Assembly: GCA_026706345.1 (NCBI GenBank)
Contig: JAPOYX010000008.1
Span: 1 to 47,656 of the forward strand
Length of the DNA stretch: 47,656 nucleotides
DNA from: Gemmatimonadota bacterium
GTDB taxonomy: Bacteria > JAAXHH01
Reading direction: 5' to 3'
In this document: one piece after another, positions 8,243-17,782 of the stretch
Position numbering within the stretch: position 1 is the first letter of the stretch
Layout of the letters: the number at the start of each line of letters is the position of its first letter
Translations under genes and position numbers: made by a program
Notes under the pieces: generated by a model
Seen by the model: the letters and a program-made list of their open reading frames with translations, nothing else
Told to the model about the DNA's origin: nothing
Database searches by the model: none

Positions 8243-9544
8243 ATGAACCTGTGGCGCCTGCCCCTGCACTGGAAGATCATCATCGGGTTGATTCTCGGAT
8301 TGCTATACGGGATCCTCTCCGCGGCCATGGGCTGGAGCCGGTTCACCGAGGACTGGATCACGCCCTTCGGCGACATCTTCCTGAACCTGCTCAAGGTCAT
8401 CGCCGTACCCCTCGTGCTGGGCTCGCTCATCATGGGCGTCGCCTCCCTGTCGGACGTGAGGAAACTGTCCCGCATCGGGGGCCGTACGATTGCCATTTAC
8501 ATCCTCACGACGACCGTCTCCGTGACCATCGGGCTTTTCATGGTCAATCTGCTCGAACCGGGGACGGGCGTGCCCCAGGGATTGCAGGAACAGCTGCAGG
8601 CCGCCTACCAGTCCGACGCGGAATCGGACATGGAACGGGCCGAAACGGCCAGGGAGCGGGGACCGCTTCAGGTCTTCGTGGACATGACGCCCGATAACAT
8701 CTTCGGCGCGCTGAGCAACAACGGGCGCATGCTCCAGGTCGTCTTCTTCTCCCTCCTCTTCGGCATCGCCCTGGTATTGATTCCGTCCGACAAGAGCAAA
8801 CCCCTGGTGGATTTCTTCTCCAGCCTCACGTCGGTCATCATCCAGATCGTGAACATGATCATGGTCGTCGCCCCCATCGGGGTCTTCGCCCTGATCGCCA
8901 AGACCATCAACCAGGTGGCGAAAGACGACCTGTCCGCCGTCGGAGAACTCCTTGGAGCCCTTGGCTTCTACTGCCTGGTGGTCCTCCTGGGACTGCTGAT
9001 CCACGGCATCGTCACCTACCCGGTCATGCTCAAGATCTTCTCCAACATGAAAATCGGGCGGTTTTTCCGGGGTATCGCCCCGGCCCAGCTCCTGGCCTTC
9101 TCCTCCAGTTCCAGCGGGGCCACGCTCCCCGTCACCATGGATGTGAGCCAACGGAATCTCGGAGTCTCGAAAGAGGTTTCCTCCTTCGTCCTGCCTCTCG
9201 GCGCCACGATCAACATGGACGGCACCGCGCTCTACCAGGCCGTGGCCGCCGTGTTCATCGCCCAGGCCCTCGGCCTCGGGCTCGACATGACCGCCCAGCT
9301 GCAGATCGTCCTCACGGCCGTCCTCGCCTCCATCGGCACCGCCGCGGTGCCCGGCGCGGGCATCATCATGCTGATCATCATCCTGGAGACCATCGGCGTG
9401 CCGGCCGCGGGCATCGCGCTGATCCTCGGCGTAGACCGCATTCTCGACATGTGCCGCACCGCGGTGAATGTCACGGGCGACGCTGCCGTGGCGACCTCGG
9501 TGGACGCCATGGAGAAACGGGCCGCCGCCAGACCGTCCGCCTAG
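8243..9544 (+). CDS. Dicarboxylate/amino acid:cation symporter (DAACS, GltP/DctA family)
   Basis: A 433-residue membrane transporter for glutamate/aspartate or C4-dicarboxylates, driven by Na+ or H+. The helical-hairpin-1 serine motif is clear (AFSSSSSGATLP, about 288-299), the cation site NMDGTALYQ follows (about 327-335), and the last helices carry the substrate-binding segment DRILDMCRTAVNV. An insertion rich in Glu and Arg (about 117-138) lies in the loop after the third helix, where family members vary. It follows the E1 beta gene by 28 bases and probably shares its transcript. Glutamate transport would fit the glutamate dehydrogenase at 16118, but specificity is not shown. Confidence 0.9.
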   Translation: MNLWRLPLHWKIIIGLILGLLYGILSAAMGWSRFTEDWITPFGDIFLNLLKVIAVPLVLGSLIMGVASLSDVRKLSRIGGRTIAIYILTTTVSVTIGLFMVNLLEPGTGVPQGLQEQLQAAYQSDAESDMERAETARERGPLQVFVDMTPDNIFGALSNNGRMLQVVFFSLLFGIALVLIPSDKSKPLVDFFSSLTSVIIQIVNMIMVVAPIGVFALIAKTINQVAKDDLSAVGELLGALGFYCLVVLLGLLIHGIVTYPVMLKIFSNMKIGRFFRGIAPAQLLAFSSSSSGATLPVTMDVSQRNLGVSKEVSSFVLPLGATINMDGTALYQAVAAVFIAQALGLGLDMTAQLQIVLTAVLASIGTAAVPGAGIIMLIIILETIGVPAAGIALILGVDRILDMCRTAVNVTGDAAVATSVDAMEKRAAARPSA

Positions 9545-9621
9545 CGTTCACGACAGACCGCTCGCATTCGAGTCAAAACAACGAAAGTTCGGGGCTTTTC
9601 GAAATGCGGGCGTGATGAATA

Positions 9622-10992
9622 TCACTGCCGCCGGCCGTATTCCTCGTAGAACCAGGCCGCGCTGTCGATTCCCCGGTAGAAATTGGGCAGGTGGAACTTC
9701 TCGTTGGGCGCGTGGGCGTCGCAATCGGGCAGGCCGAAGGCCATCAGGACCGTGGGCAGGCCCAGTATCTCCTCGAACATGGCCACCACCGGGATGCTGC
9801 CGCCCTCCCGGATGTAGACGGGCTCCTTGCCGAAGCCCCGGGTGATGGCCTCGTGGGCGGCCGTCACCGCGGGGTGGTTCCGCGCCGTGAGGACCGGCTT
9901 CCCCGTACCGTGACGGATGACGTCCACCTTGACCGAGGGCGGCGCAAGGCTTCTGACATAGTCTTCGAATGCCCGGGCGATCTTGTCGGGGTCCTGGTTC
10001 GGCACGAGGCGCATGCTCACCTTGGCCATGGCCTTCGACGGGATCACGGTCTTCGATCCCTCTCCCGTGAACCCTCCAAGCATCCCGTTTACATCGAGCG
10101 TCGGCCGCGCCCACAGGCGCTCAAGGGTCGAGTACCCCTTTTCGCCCGTGGCTTCCGGCAGGCCCAGCTTCCCGGCGAAGCCTTCCTCGTCGAAGGGCAG
10201 CGCGGCAAGCGACGCACGTTCTTCGCCGTCCAGGGGAAGAACGTCATCGTAGAACCCCGGCACCGTGATCCTTCCGTCGCCGTCCACCATCCTGCCCAGC
10301 ATCTCCGACAATACGTTCAGGGGATTGGGGACGGCGCCGCCGTAGACGCCCGAATGCAGATCTTTGTTGGGTCCCTCGAGCCGGACCTCCATGTAGGCCA
10401 TGCCTCGCAAGGCATACCCGATCGAGGGCTGCTCGTAGTCGAACATGGACGTGTCGGAAATGACCACCACGTCCGCCGCCAGTTCTTCCCTGTGGCTTTC
10501 CAGGTAGGCTTCCAGGTTCTCGCTCGACACCTCTTCCTCGCCTTCGATCAGCATACGGACGTTCACCGGCAGCCGGCCGTTCTCCCGCAGGTGGGCCTCC
10601 AGCGCCTTCACGTGCAGCCAGACCTGGCCCTTGTCGTCTGTCGATCCGCGGGCGTAGAGATTGTCGCCCCGGATCACGGGATCGAAGGGATCGCTCTCCC
10701 ACAGTTCAAAGGGTTCCGCGGGCTGAACGTCGTAATGACCGTAGAATAGGACGGTGGGCTTTCCGGGCGCGCCAAGCCATTCCGCCGTCACGATGGGATG
10801 GCCGGCCGTGGGGTTTACCGCCACGTGGTGCATGCCGATGCGTTCCAGTTCGCCGGCAAGGAAACGGGCGCATCGGCGCAGATCCTCGCGGTGATGGGGA
10901 TGGGTGCTCACGCTGGGTATGCGGAGGAAGTCCTTCAGACCCTCCAGGGCCCGGGGCCGCTGGGCCTCCAGGTAGGATATGACGTTTTTCAT
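9622..10992 (-). CDS. M20-family metallopeptidase (dipeptidase-like)
   Basis: A 456-residue di-zinc peptidase of the M20 carnosinase/DapE-like type, expected in the cytoplasm and acting on dipeptides. Metal ligands are visible: His86 in FYGHYDVQP, Asp119 in STDDKG, Glu152 near IEGEEEV (with the general-base Glu beside it), Asp180 in VISDTSMF, and a C-terminal His in CDAHAPNE. The dimerisation lid domain lies at about 200-320 (DLHSGVYGGAVPNP). Length and domain order match complete family members. It is convergent with the symporter gene and divergent from the channel gene. ATG at 10992 is the only sensible start. Confidence 0.92.
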   Translation of the reverse strand: MKNVISYLEAQRPRALEGLKDFLRIPSVSTHPHHREDLRRCARFLAGELERIGMHHVAVNPTAGHPIVTAEWLGAPGKPTVLFYGHYDVQPAEPFELWESDPFDPVIRGDNLYARGSTDDKGQVWLHVKALEAHLRENGRLPVNVRMLIEGEEEVSSENLEAYLESHREELAADVVVISDTSMFDYEQPSIGYALRGMAYMEVRLEGPNKDLHSGVYGGAVPNPLNVLSEMLGRMVDGDGRITVPGFYDDVLPLDGEERASLAALPFDEEGFAGKLGLPEATGEKGYSTLERLWARPTLDVNGMLGGFTGEGSKTVIPSKAMAKVSMRLVPNQDPDKIARAFEDYVRSLAPPSVKVDVIRHGTGKPVLTARNHPAVTAAHEAITRGFGKEPVYIREGGSIPVVAMFEEILGLPTVLMAFGLPDCDAHAPNEKFHLPNFYRGIDSAAWFYEEYGRRQ

Positions 10993-11308
10993 GGTCCACG
11001 CTTCCGTTCATAGGGTTCAAATGACCAGGGGCAGGGCACCGGCCGTATGTGAGACGACCGGACCGGCACGTACTTTCGGCAGGGTACAGGAACAGGGGAC
11101 GCCGGTGCAAGGGAAAAACAAGAGAAGAAACCGTTTCGGCCGGCGTGCGGGACGGAACATCCGAGATGCGGCTTTCACGTACGGGCCGGCCGTGCGGACT
11201 TGACAGTACGTGAGGATGGTCTTAGACTGGTAATCCGACATACGGCGTCCGGCGCATCAGGTGATTCCAAAGGCGACCGGACCGTTTCCGGAACAACGGG
11301 ATAACGGC
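10993..11308. other. Divergent intergenic region, M20 peptidase / K+ channel
   Basis: This 316-base gap separates two divergently transcribed genes. It contains the channel promoter at 11200-11228. An in-frame GTG at 11261 could extend the channel by 16 residues. I see no riboswitch or small gene. The promoter for the peptidase must also be here, but no clear boxes were found on the minus strand. Confidence 0.5.
11200..11228 (+). promoter_or_regulatory. Predicted sigma-70 promoter for the K+ channel gene
   Basis: TTGACA (11200-11205), a 17-base spacer and TAGACT (11223-11228). The -35 is perfect and the -10 matches four of six. It lies 80 bases upstream of the ATG at 11309. Confidence 0.5.
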
Positions 11309-13003
11309 ATGCGGACCTTCATCAGACAGTACCTGGGCGTGTTGCGCACGACGATCGGATCGGGGAACCTCAAGTTCTTCTACCGGTTCTTCATCTTCCT
11401 CTTCCTGTTGATCCTGGTCTATACGTTTCTGTTTCACGAACTCCAGGAAATGGAAGGGCGGGAACATACGTGGTTCACCGGATTCTACTGGACACTGGTC
11501 ACGATGACCACGCTCGGGTACGGTGACATCGTCTTCACCAGCGACCTGGGCCGGATTTTCTCCCTGTGCGTCCTCATGACCGGACTGACGACGCTGATCA
11601 TCGTGCTTCCCGTGGCCTTCGTCGAGTTCATCTACCGGCCGTGGCTCAGCGCCCACTCCATCGCGCGCGCGCCCCGGTCGCTGGAATCGACCTTCCAGGA
11701 CCACGTGGTCATCACCCATCACGACGAGGTGACGAGTTCCCTTGCCGCCAGGCTCAAGCAGTACGGGAACGACTATGTATTCATCATACCCGACCTGGAC
11801 GAAGCACTGCTCCTCCACGACCGGGGCCTCAACGTCGTGTACGGCGATCTGGATAACTCGGAGACCTATCGGCACGCGAACGTGGACCAGGCGGCGCTCG
11901 TCGTGGCAACCGGCAAGGATACGCTGAATACCAGCATCGCCTTCACGATCCGGAACATCAACCAGGACATCCCCATCCTGGCCACGGCGAATTCTCCCGA
12001 TTCCGTGGATATCCTCGAACTGGCGGGCTGTACCCACGTGATCCAACTGGGCAAGCAAATGGGGCAGCTCCTCGCCCGGCTCGCTTCGAGCGTGGATTCC
12101 ATGTCCCATGTACTCGGAAATGTCGAAGACCTGATGGTCGCCGACGCGGGCATCGTGGATACCCCGCTCATCGGCAAGACCCTGCGTGAAACGCGTCTTC
12201 GCGAACTGACCGGCGTTACCGTCGTCGGCGTATGGGAGCGGGGCAGGTTCCGCGTGATCGCACCCGACACGCAGCTTACCGAACGGATGATCCTGGTGCT
12301 TTTGGGGACGGAAAGCCAGATCACCTCCTACAACGAACTCTTCGCCATCTACAACGTGTCCGATCCGCCCATCGTCATCATCGGCGGCGGCCGCGTGGGA
12401 CGGTCCGCGGGAGGAACTCTTGCGCAGAGCGGGCTGGACTACCGGATCATCGAGCAGCAAACCGGGCGGATACGCGACGAAAAGCACTACGTGCTGGGCG
12501 ACGCGGCGGATATCGAGACCATGAAGAAGGCCGGCCTCATGGAAGCCCCTACCGTCATCATCACCTCCCATGAAGACGACATGAACATCTACCTCACGAT
12601 CTATTGCCGCAAGCTGCGGCCGGATATCCAGATCATCACGCGGGCGAAAGAGGAACGGAACGTGGAAGCGCTTCACCGGGCAGGGGCCGATTTCGTCATG
12701 TCCTATGCTTCCATGGGGGCCAATATCATTCTGAACCTACTCAAGCGGAACGACATAGTCATGATCACGGAAGGGTTGAATTTCTTCCGTGTCCGGCTTC
12801 CCCTGGAACTGGCCGGCAAAACCATCGCGGAATCCCAGATCTACCCGGAAACGGGCTGCTACGTTGCGGCCGTCTTCACCGGGAAAGAGAGTATCGTGAG
12901 CCCTCCGCCGTCGATGAAGCTGCCCAGCGAAAGCGAGATCCTCCTTATCGGCACGATAGAGGCCGAGAACCGGTACCTGGAGCGTTACGGCAATAAGCTG
13001 TGA
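11309..13003 (+). CDS. Potassium channel with tandem RCK domains
   Basis: A 564-residue two-helix channel subunit. A first membrane helix (about 25-42) and second (about 80-102) flank the pore, with selectivity filter TTLGYGD (67-73). Two full RCK modules (TrkA-N plus TrkA-C) follow. The second has an intact nucleotide loop, IIGGGRVGR, and an acidic EQQ after it. In the first the glycine loop is replaced by ITHHDEVTS, so it may not bind a dinucleotide. Tandem RCK in one chain resembles BK-type gating rings and Geobacter GsuK, which is controlled by nucleotides and Ca2+. ATG at 11309 is chosen over the GTG at 11261 because the extra 16 residues look non-conserved; neither has a strong ribosome site. 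Confidence 0.88.
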   Translation: MRTFIRQYLGVLRTTIGSGNLKFFYRFFIFLFLLILVYTFLFHELQEMEGREHTWFTGFYWTLVTMTTLGYGDIVFTSDLGRIFSLCVLMTGLTTLIIVLPVAFVEFIYRPWLSAHSIARAPRSLESTFQDHVVITHHDEVTSSLAARLKQYGNDYVFIIPDLDEALLLHDRGLNVVYGDLDNSETYRHANVDQAALVVATGKDTLNTSIAFTIRNINQDIPILATANSPDSVDILELAGCTHVIQLGKQMGQLLARLASSVDSMSHVLGNVEDLMVADAGIVDTPLIGKTLRETRLRELTGVTVVGVWERGRFRVIAPDTQLTERMILVLLGTESQITSYNELFAIYNVSDPPIVIIGGGRVGRSAGGTLAQSGLDYRIIEQQTGRIRDEKHYVLGDAADIETMKKAGLMEAPTVIITSHEDDMNIYLTIYCRKLRPDIQIITRAKEERNVEALHRAGADFVMSYASMGANIILNLLKRNDIVMITEGLNFFRVRLPLELAGKTIAESQIYPETGCYVAAVFTGKESIVSPPPSMKLPSESEILLIGTIEAENRYLERYGNKL

Positions 13004-13049
13004 ACTGGAGCCGAACGGCGCCGCCATTGGATCGGCCGGACGAATCCCG

Positions 13050-16000
13050 CTAGACGTCCCCCGGCTCCCGCTTCGTCGACGCGACGTTTACCCCGAGGGC
13101 GCGCGTCAGCCGCTCGAGTTCGACAGTCAGTGCGGTCCAGGCCTCCTCCGCTCCGTCCAGGCTTCCCTCCCTGCCCATCTGTTCCAGGCGCTGCGCGGCG
13201 TTCACGGTGGCCCGAGCCAGGAAAACTCCGGCAGAACCCTTCAACGTATGGGCATGCAGCCGCAGATCGGCGGCGTTCCCGGAACTGATCGCATCACGAA
13301 TAGCGGACTTCAGCCCCGGGCACTCGGCCACGAAAAGTCCGGCCAGTTCCAGCATCACGCCTTCGTCTCCGCCGAACCGTGTGACGGCCTGTTCCCAATC
13401 GATCACCGCTGAGTCGGTCGCTGCCGCTTGGGTCGCGGCGTCGGGCGGCTGCGCCGCGGCTTCCTCCCCGGACGGTGCGGATACTGCCGCTGAAGGTGCG
13501 GCATCCCGGTGAGCTGCCGGAGGAGCAGCCTCGCCGGAAACCGCCCCTGATCCAGCCGGGACGCCTTCCACCGCCGCGTACAACAGTTGGGCCTGAATGG
13601 GCTTGGACAGATATTCGTCCATCCCGGCCTCCAGGCACTTCTCACGGTCGCCGCGCATGGCGTGGGCCGTCATGGCGATGATGAGGATATGGGCGTCGCC
13701 GGTTTCCAGTCCGCGAATCGTCCGTGTCGCCTCCAGTCCATCCATCCCGGGCATCTGGACATCCATCAGGATCAGGTCGAACGCGCCGGTTTTAAACCGG
13801 TCGACCGCTTCGCTGCCGTTGTTTACCACGGTGACCTCGTGGCCCCTGGACTCCAGCATGAGTACCGCGACGCGCTGGTTCACGATCCCGTCCTCTGCCA
13901 GTAAGATGCGTCGCGGCGGGACCCCTTCCGCCAAGCCATCGGCTCCCTCCTCCAGTGCGGGTCCGCACGTGCCGGCCACCGTTTCCATGATGGCGTTCAG
14001 CAGGTCGGACTGCTTGACGGGCTTGCTGACCGTACAGGCGATTCCGAATGACTTGCCGAAGTCCGGGTCCTCCCGCTGTCTGGCGGAGACCAGCAGGATG
14101 ACGTCAAGGTCTCTTCCGTCGGCGCACTGGTTGATTTCCCTGACGAGGCCGTATTCTTCCATTTCCGGCATGGTTTCGTCCAGCAGGACCAGCTGGATAG
14201 TCTCGCCGCCCTCGCCGGTAAGGGCGGCGAGGGCTTCCACGCCCGTACCCGCTTCCGCCGGTTTCATGGACCATTCGGCCAGCATGTCGACCAGGAACCG
14301 CCGATTGGTGGGATGATCGTCGACCACGAGCACCCGCAGGCCGGACAGCGGTCCGGCGTCGACGCCCGTCTTTTCGGCCACGTCGGGCTGTTTTTGCATT
14401 TCGACGGTAAAATGGAAGGTGCTTCCCCGGTCCACCTCGCTTTCGACCCGGATGCTGCCGCTCATCATCGCAGTCAACTGCGCGCTGATAGCGAGCCCCA
14501 GTCCCGTACCACCGTACTTGCGCGACGTGGAACTGTCCGCCTGGCTGAAAACGTCGAAAATCAGTTTCTGCTTGTCCTCCGGTATGCCGATGCCGGTATC
14601 CGATACCGAGCAGGCCAGCGTGATGGCGTCTTCCGTTTCCGACTTCAGCGCCATGGTCAGGACCACTTCCCCGGAGTCCGTGAACTTGATGGCGTTTCCG
14701 ACCAGGTTGATCACGATCTGGCTCAACCGGCCCGGATCGCCCACGAGACGATCAGGAACGTCCGGAGATACCTGGTAGGCCAGTTCCAGGCCCTTTTCCG
14801 ACGCGGGGATCGACATGGCCTGCACGGTATTGGCGATACGCTCCCGCAGTTCGAAGGGAATCGATTCGAGTTCCAGGCGGCCCGCCTCTATTTTCGAAAA
14901 GTCCAGGATATCGTTCAACAGGCCCTGAAGCGAGCCCGTGGACTGATCGATCAGCCGCATGAATTCCCGCTGCCGGGACGACAGGTCGGTATTCAGCATC
15001 AACTGGGTCATCCCGGTGATCCCGTTGATGGGCGTGCGAATCTCGTGGCTCATATTGGCGAGGAACTCGCTTTTGGCCCTGCTGGCCTCTTCCGCCGACT
15101 CCTTGGCTTCCTGGAGTTCCTGTTGAAACAGGACCATGTCGTGGGCGGTCTGTTCCAGCAGGGCGTTCTGGCGATGCAGCTCGTGGGCGATCCGTGTACG
15201 TTCGGCGTCGATCTGTCCGATCGAACGGGCGTTCCACCAGATCAGGATGTTGAAGGCGATCACGTTGCAGACGACGAAGAGCGAATGGCCGAATTCCACC
15301 CCGTAGAATCCCGCTCTTTCCCCCTGGAACTGCACCCAACCGAGGACGATGGGGATGAGAAAAGCCGCGGGAAGGAGGCGGCGGGCCATGAGACCGCCGG
15401 CCGTGGCGCTGACTAGCGTGGCGGCCGGTTCGCGCCGGGGCCGCGCGCAGAAGATGCCGGCGCACAGGACGCCGAAACCCAGTGCGGTGTTCAGGGTAAT
15501 GGGAATCGCGCCGGAAACCCTGTACAGCACCAGGGTACTGTAAATCGCCCCGGCGAGAGAAAGCAGGGCGATGATCCCGGCGTTCATGACGCAGACGTGA
15601 GACAGCCAGTGTCTCGGACCGCGCAGATCAAGCAGCAGGAGCGCCAGTCCCACCAGCATGAAGGTGAAGGCGGTATGGGGGGCCATGCGGTTGCCGCTGA
15701 GGGACGCTGCGAACAGCCACTCGTCAACACCTCTGCCGCCCAGGTCGAAGTCGAGGAGCTTGACGGCCCCCAGCGCCATGAGCAGGCCCGCGCCGGCGAA
15801 ACCCGTCCATCTGCGATACGTGGAAGCGTTCCTCGGCAACAAGGCGCACAGCGTACCGCCGGCGAGCAGAAAGGCGGCGGCCGTGAGCGGGTTCATGGGA
15901 ACCCGGCCGGGGTTGATCAGGCCCCGCAGATCGGCAAGACCGAACTGCCAGCCGGCGAGCACGAGGACGGAGCACGCGATAACGATGACACTGCACAGGA

Positions 16001-16076
16001 AGGCGGCTTTCTGGAGCAACCGCACCCACGCTGCATCGATTTCCGTCGAAGCCGCATCGATTTCCGTGGAATCCAT
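13050..16076 (-). CDS. Membrane hybrid sensor histidine kinase (HisKA-HATPase-REC-REC-HPt)
   Basis: A 1008-residue multi-step phosphorelay kinase. Residues 20-280 hold about eight hydrophobic segments forming a membrane sensor of unknown ligand. A coiled coil (285-335) leads to HisKA with phospho-His344 in SHEIRTP, then HATPase with N box NAIKF (461-465), G1 DTGIGIP and G2 GGTGLGLAI. Receiver 1 (580-700) has Asp633 and Lys685; receiver 2 (723-840) has Asp772 in [10 protein letters not shown]. After an Ala/Pro-rich linker (841-890) the HPt domain carries His943 in [10 protein letters not shown]. It lies 41 bases downstream of the receiver-glutamate dehydrogenase gene on the same strand, making that receiver its most likely partner. 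The N-terminus contains a 7-residue tandem duplication (STEIDAA twice). Confidence 0.95.
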   Translation of the reverse strand: MDSTEIDAASTEIDAAWVRLLQKAAFLCSVIVIACSVLVLAGWQFGLADLRGLINPGRVPMNPLTAAAFLLAGGTLCALLPRNASTYRRWTGFAGAGLLMALGAVKLLDFDLGGRGVDEWLFAASLSGNRMAPHTAFTFMLVGLALLLLDLRGPRHWLSHVCVMNAGIIALLSLAGAIYSTLVLYRVSGAIPITLNTALGFGVLCAGIFCARPRREPAATLVSATAGGLMARRLLPAAFLIPIVLGWVQFQGERAGFYGVEFGHSLFVVCNVIAFNILIWWNARSIGQIDAERTRIAHELHRQNALLEQTAHDMVLFQQELQEAKESAEEASRAKSEFLANMSHEIRTPINGITGMTQLMLNTDLSSRQREFMRLIDQSTGSLQGLLNDILDFSKIEAGRLELESIPFELRERIANTVQAMSIPASEKGLELAYQVSPDVPDRLVGDPGRLSQIVINLVGNAIKFTDSGEVVLTMALKSETEDAITLACSVSDTGIGIPEDKQKLIFDVFSQADSSTSRKYGGTGLGLAISAQLTAMMSGSIRVESEVDRGSTFHFTVEMQKQPDVAEKTGVDAGPLSGLRVLVVDDHPTNRRFLVDMLAEWSMKPAEAGTGVEALAALTGEGGETIQLVLLDETMPEMEEYGLVREINQCADGRDLDVILLVSARQREDPDFGKSFGIACTVSKPVKQSDLLNAIMETVAGTCGPALEEGADGLAEGVPPRRILLAEDGIVNQRVAVLMLESRGHEVTVVNNGSEAVDRFKTGAFDLILMDVQMPGMDGLEATRTIRGLETGDAHILIIAMTAHAMRGDREKCLEAGMDEYLSKPIQAQLLYAAVEGVPAGSGAVSGEAAPPAAHRDAAPSAAVSAPSGEEAAAQPPDAATQAAATDSAVIDWEQAVTRFGGDEGVMLELAGLFVAECPGLKSAIRDAISSGNAADLRLHAHTLKGSAGVFLARATVNAAQRLEQMGREGSLDGAEEAWTALTVELERLTRALGVNVASTKREPGDV
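16033..16067. repeat. 21-bp-period tandem duplication at kinase N-terminus
   Basis: GCATCGATTTCCGT occurs at 16033-16046 and again at 16054-16067. The period of 21 keeps the kinase reading frame and doubles the STEIDAA segment directly after the start codon. Confidence 0.85.
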
Positions 16077-16117
16077 GGCCTACCTCCCGGTAAACGCAGG
16101 CCGGTGGCTTTCAGGGG

Positions 16118-17764
16118 TCAGGGGAAGATTCCCCGAAGCAGTTTCGCCTGGGTCACCCGGTTGATCCCCTCGATCAATGCCGAGGTGCGCATATCGATCT
16201 TCTCTTCGGCAGCCCGGCGGACGGTCCGTCCGAAGGCGTCAATGAGGATATTATGCAGCCTGCCGTTGATCTCCTCGAGCGTCCACATGTAGTTCTGGGT
16301 ATCCTGCACCCACTCGAAGTAGGAGACGGTTACGCCCCCGGCATTGCCCAGCACGTCCGGCAGGATGAAGACGTCCTTTTCCCCGAGGATTTCGTCCGCC
16401 TCAAGCGTGGTTGGACCGTTGGCCCCTTCCGCGAGCAGCCTGCACTTCAGCCGGTCCGCGTTGTCGCCGGTGACCTGGTTCTGCAGCGCGGCCGGCGCGA
16501 GGATGTCGCAGGGCAGTTCCAGCAGTTCTTCGTTGGTTACCGCATCGGCCTCGGGATAACCCGCGAGGAAGCGGTTTTCCCCACAGTACTTGAAAACGTC
16601 CTTCAGCGACAGTCCGTTGGGATTGTAGATACCGGTAGTGACGTCGCTTACCGCGACCACCCTGACCCCGTCCTCATCCAGAAAACGCGCCGTATTGCTG
16701 CCCACATTGCCGAAGCCCTGGACCACCGCCGTGGCGCCGTCGAGGTGCATGCCCATATGTTCCGCGGCCGCCTCAATCAGGTAGACCAGGCCGCGGCCGG
16801 TGGCCTCGCGGCGTCCCAGAGACCCGCCCAGCACCACCGGCTTGCCGGTAACCACGCCCGGTACCGTGTAGCCCGCCTGCTGGCTGTACGTGTCCATGAT
16901 CCACGCCATGACCTGCTCGTCGGTTCCCATGTCAGGGGCCGGGATGTCCTTGTCCGGTCCGATGATGTCGATGATCTCCGACGTAAACCGGCGGGTGAGG
17001 CGCTGCAGTTCGCGGCGGGACAGATCGGTGGGATCGATCCGGACGCCGCCCTTGGCTCCGCCGAAGGGCAGGTTGATCAGCGCGCATTTCCAGGTCATCC
17101 ACATGGCCAGGGCGGAAACCTCCCCCAGGTTGACGGCCTCGTGGTAGCGTATGCCGCCCTTGGTCGGCCCCATGGTGAGCAGGTGCTGCACACGGTATCC
17201 GAATACGTTTTCCACGAGGTGGTATTCATCCCGCCGGAAGGGGAGCGTCACGATATGGGTCCGCTGGGGAAAGAGCAGCCGCTCCCGGATGTTCTCGTCG
17301 AGCCCCATGATCTGCGCCGCCTTCAGAAACTGCTGCTGGGCCAGTTTGAACATGGCCGAATCCCATTCGCCGCTACGCGCGCGCATGCGTTCGATAGCGT
17401 AGTGTATGGACCGGGAGAGCAGGGTGGTGTTGGCCTGGGTCTTTACGATGTAATCCTGTGCGCCCGACTCCACGGCCGTGGCGGCCAGCGACACGTCGTC
17501 CAGCCCCGTCAGTATGATGACCGGCAAATCCGGAGCGGCCGCCCGGACGCTATGCAGCGTGTCGAGATCCGCGCTGTCGGGCAGGACCAGGTCCAGCAGC
17601 ACCACGTCGAAAGACTCCTGCTCGATCAGATCCAGCCCTTCCCGGAGCGTTCCGGCCACGTGGAGCCGGGTGGTAAGCCGGCTGGAATCCATGAAATGGC
17701 GTATCAACTGCACGTGCACGGGGTTGTCTTCGATCATCAGGACTTCGATGGTGTTTTCCGCCAT
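16118..17764 (-). CDS. Response-regulator receiver domain fused to glutamate dehydrogenase
   Basis: A 548-residue continuous frame joining two domains rarely seen together. Residues 1-125 are a CheY-like receiver with acidic pocket Glu12/Asp13, phospho-acceptor Asp58 (VVLLDLVLPDS), Thr86 and Lys108. After a linker of about ten residues, 135-548 is a full-length Glu/Leu/Phe/Val dehydrogenase that interconverts 2-oxoglutarate plus ammonia and glutamate. Its active-site residues are present: Lys202 (PTKGG), Lys226 (MTWKC), Lys238 (GGAKGG) and Asp278 (PAPDMG), with Rossmann loop QGFGNVGS (349-356). The domains share one uninterrupted frame without stop or internal start evidence. hisA lies 18 bases upstream and the hybrid kinase 41 bases downstream, so one operon is likely. 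I infer that phosphorylation of Asp58 tunes the enzyme; that is untested. Confidence 0.93.
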   Translation of the reverse strand: MAENTIEVLMIEDNPVHVQLIRHFMDSSRLTTRLHVAGTLREGLDLIEQESFDVVLLDLVLPDSADLDTLHSVRAAAPDLPVIILTGLDDVSLAATAVESGAQDYIVKTQANTTLLSRSIHYAIERMRARSGEWDSAMFKLAQQQFLKAAQIMGLDENIRERLLFPQRTHIVTLPFRRDEYHLVENVFGYRVQHLLTMGPTKGGIRYHEAVNLGEVSALAMWMTWKCALINLPFGGAKGGVRIDPTDLSRRELQRLTRRFTSEIIDIIGPDKDIPAPDMGTDEQVMAWIMDTYSQQAGYTVPGVVTGKPVVLGGSLGRREATGRGLVYLIEAAAEHMGMHLDGATAVVQGFGNVGSNTARFLDEDGVRVVAVSDVTTGIYNPNGLSLKDVFKYCGENRFLAGYPEADAVTNEELLELPCDILAPAALQNQVTGDNADRLKCRLLAEGANGPTTLEADEILGEKDVFILPDVLGNAGGVTVSYFEWVQDTQNYMWTLEEINGRLHNILIDAFGRTVRRAAEEKIDMRTSALIEGINRVTQAKLLRGIFP

Positions 17765-17782
17765 GGCTTCCTCTCCAGGGTC

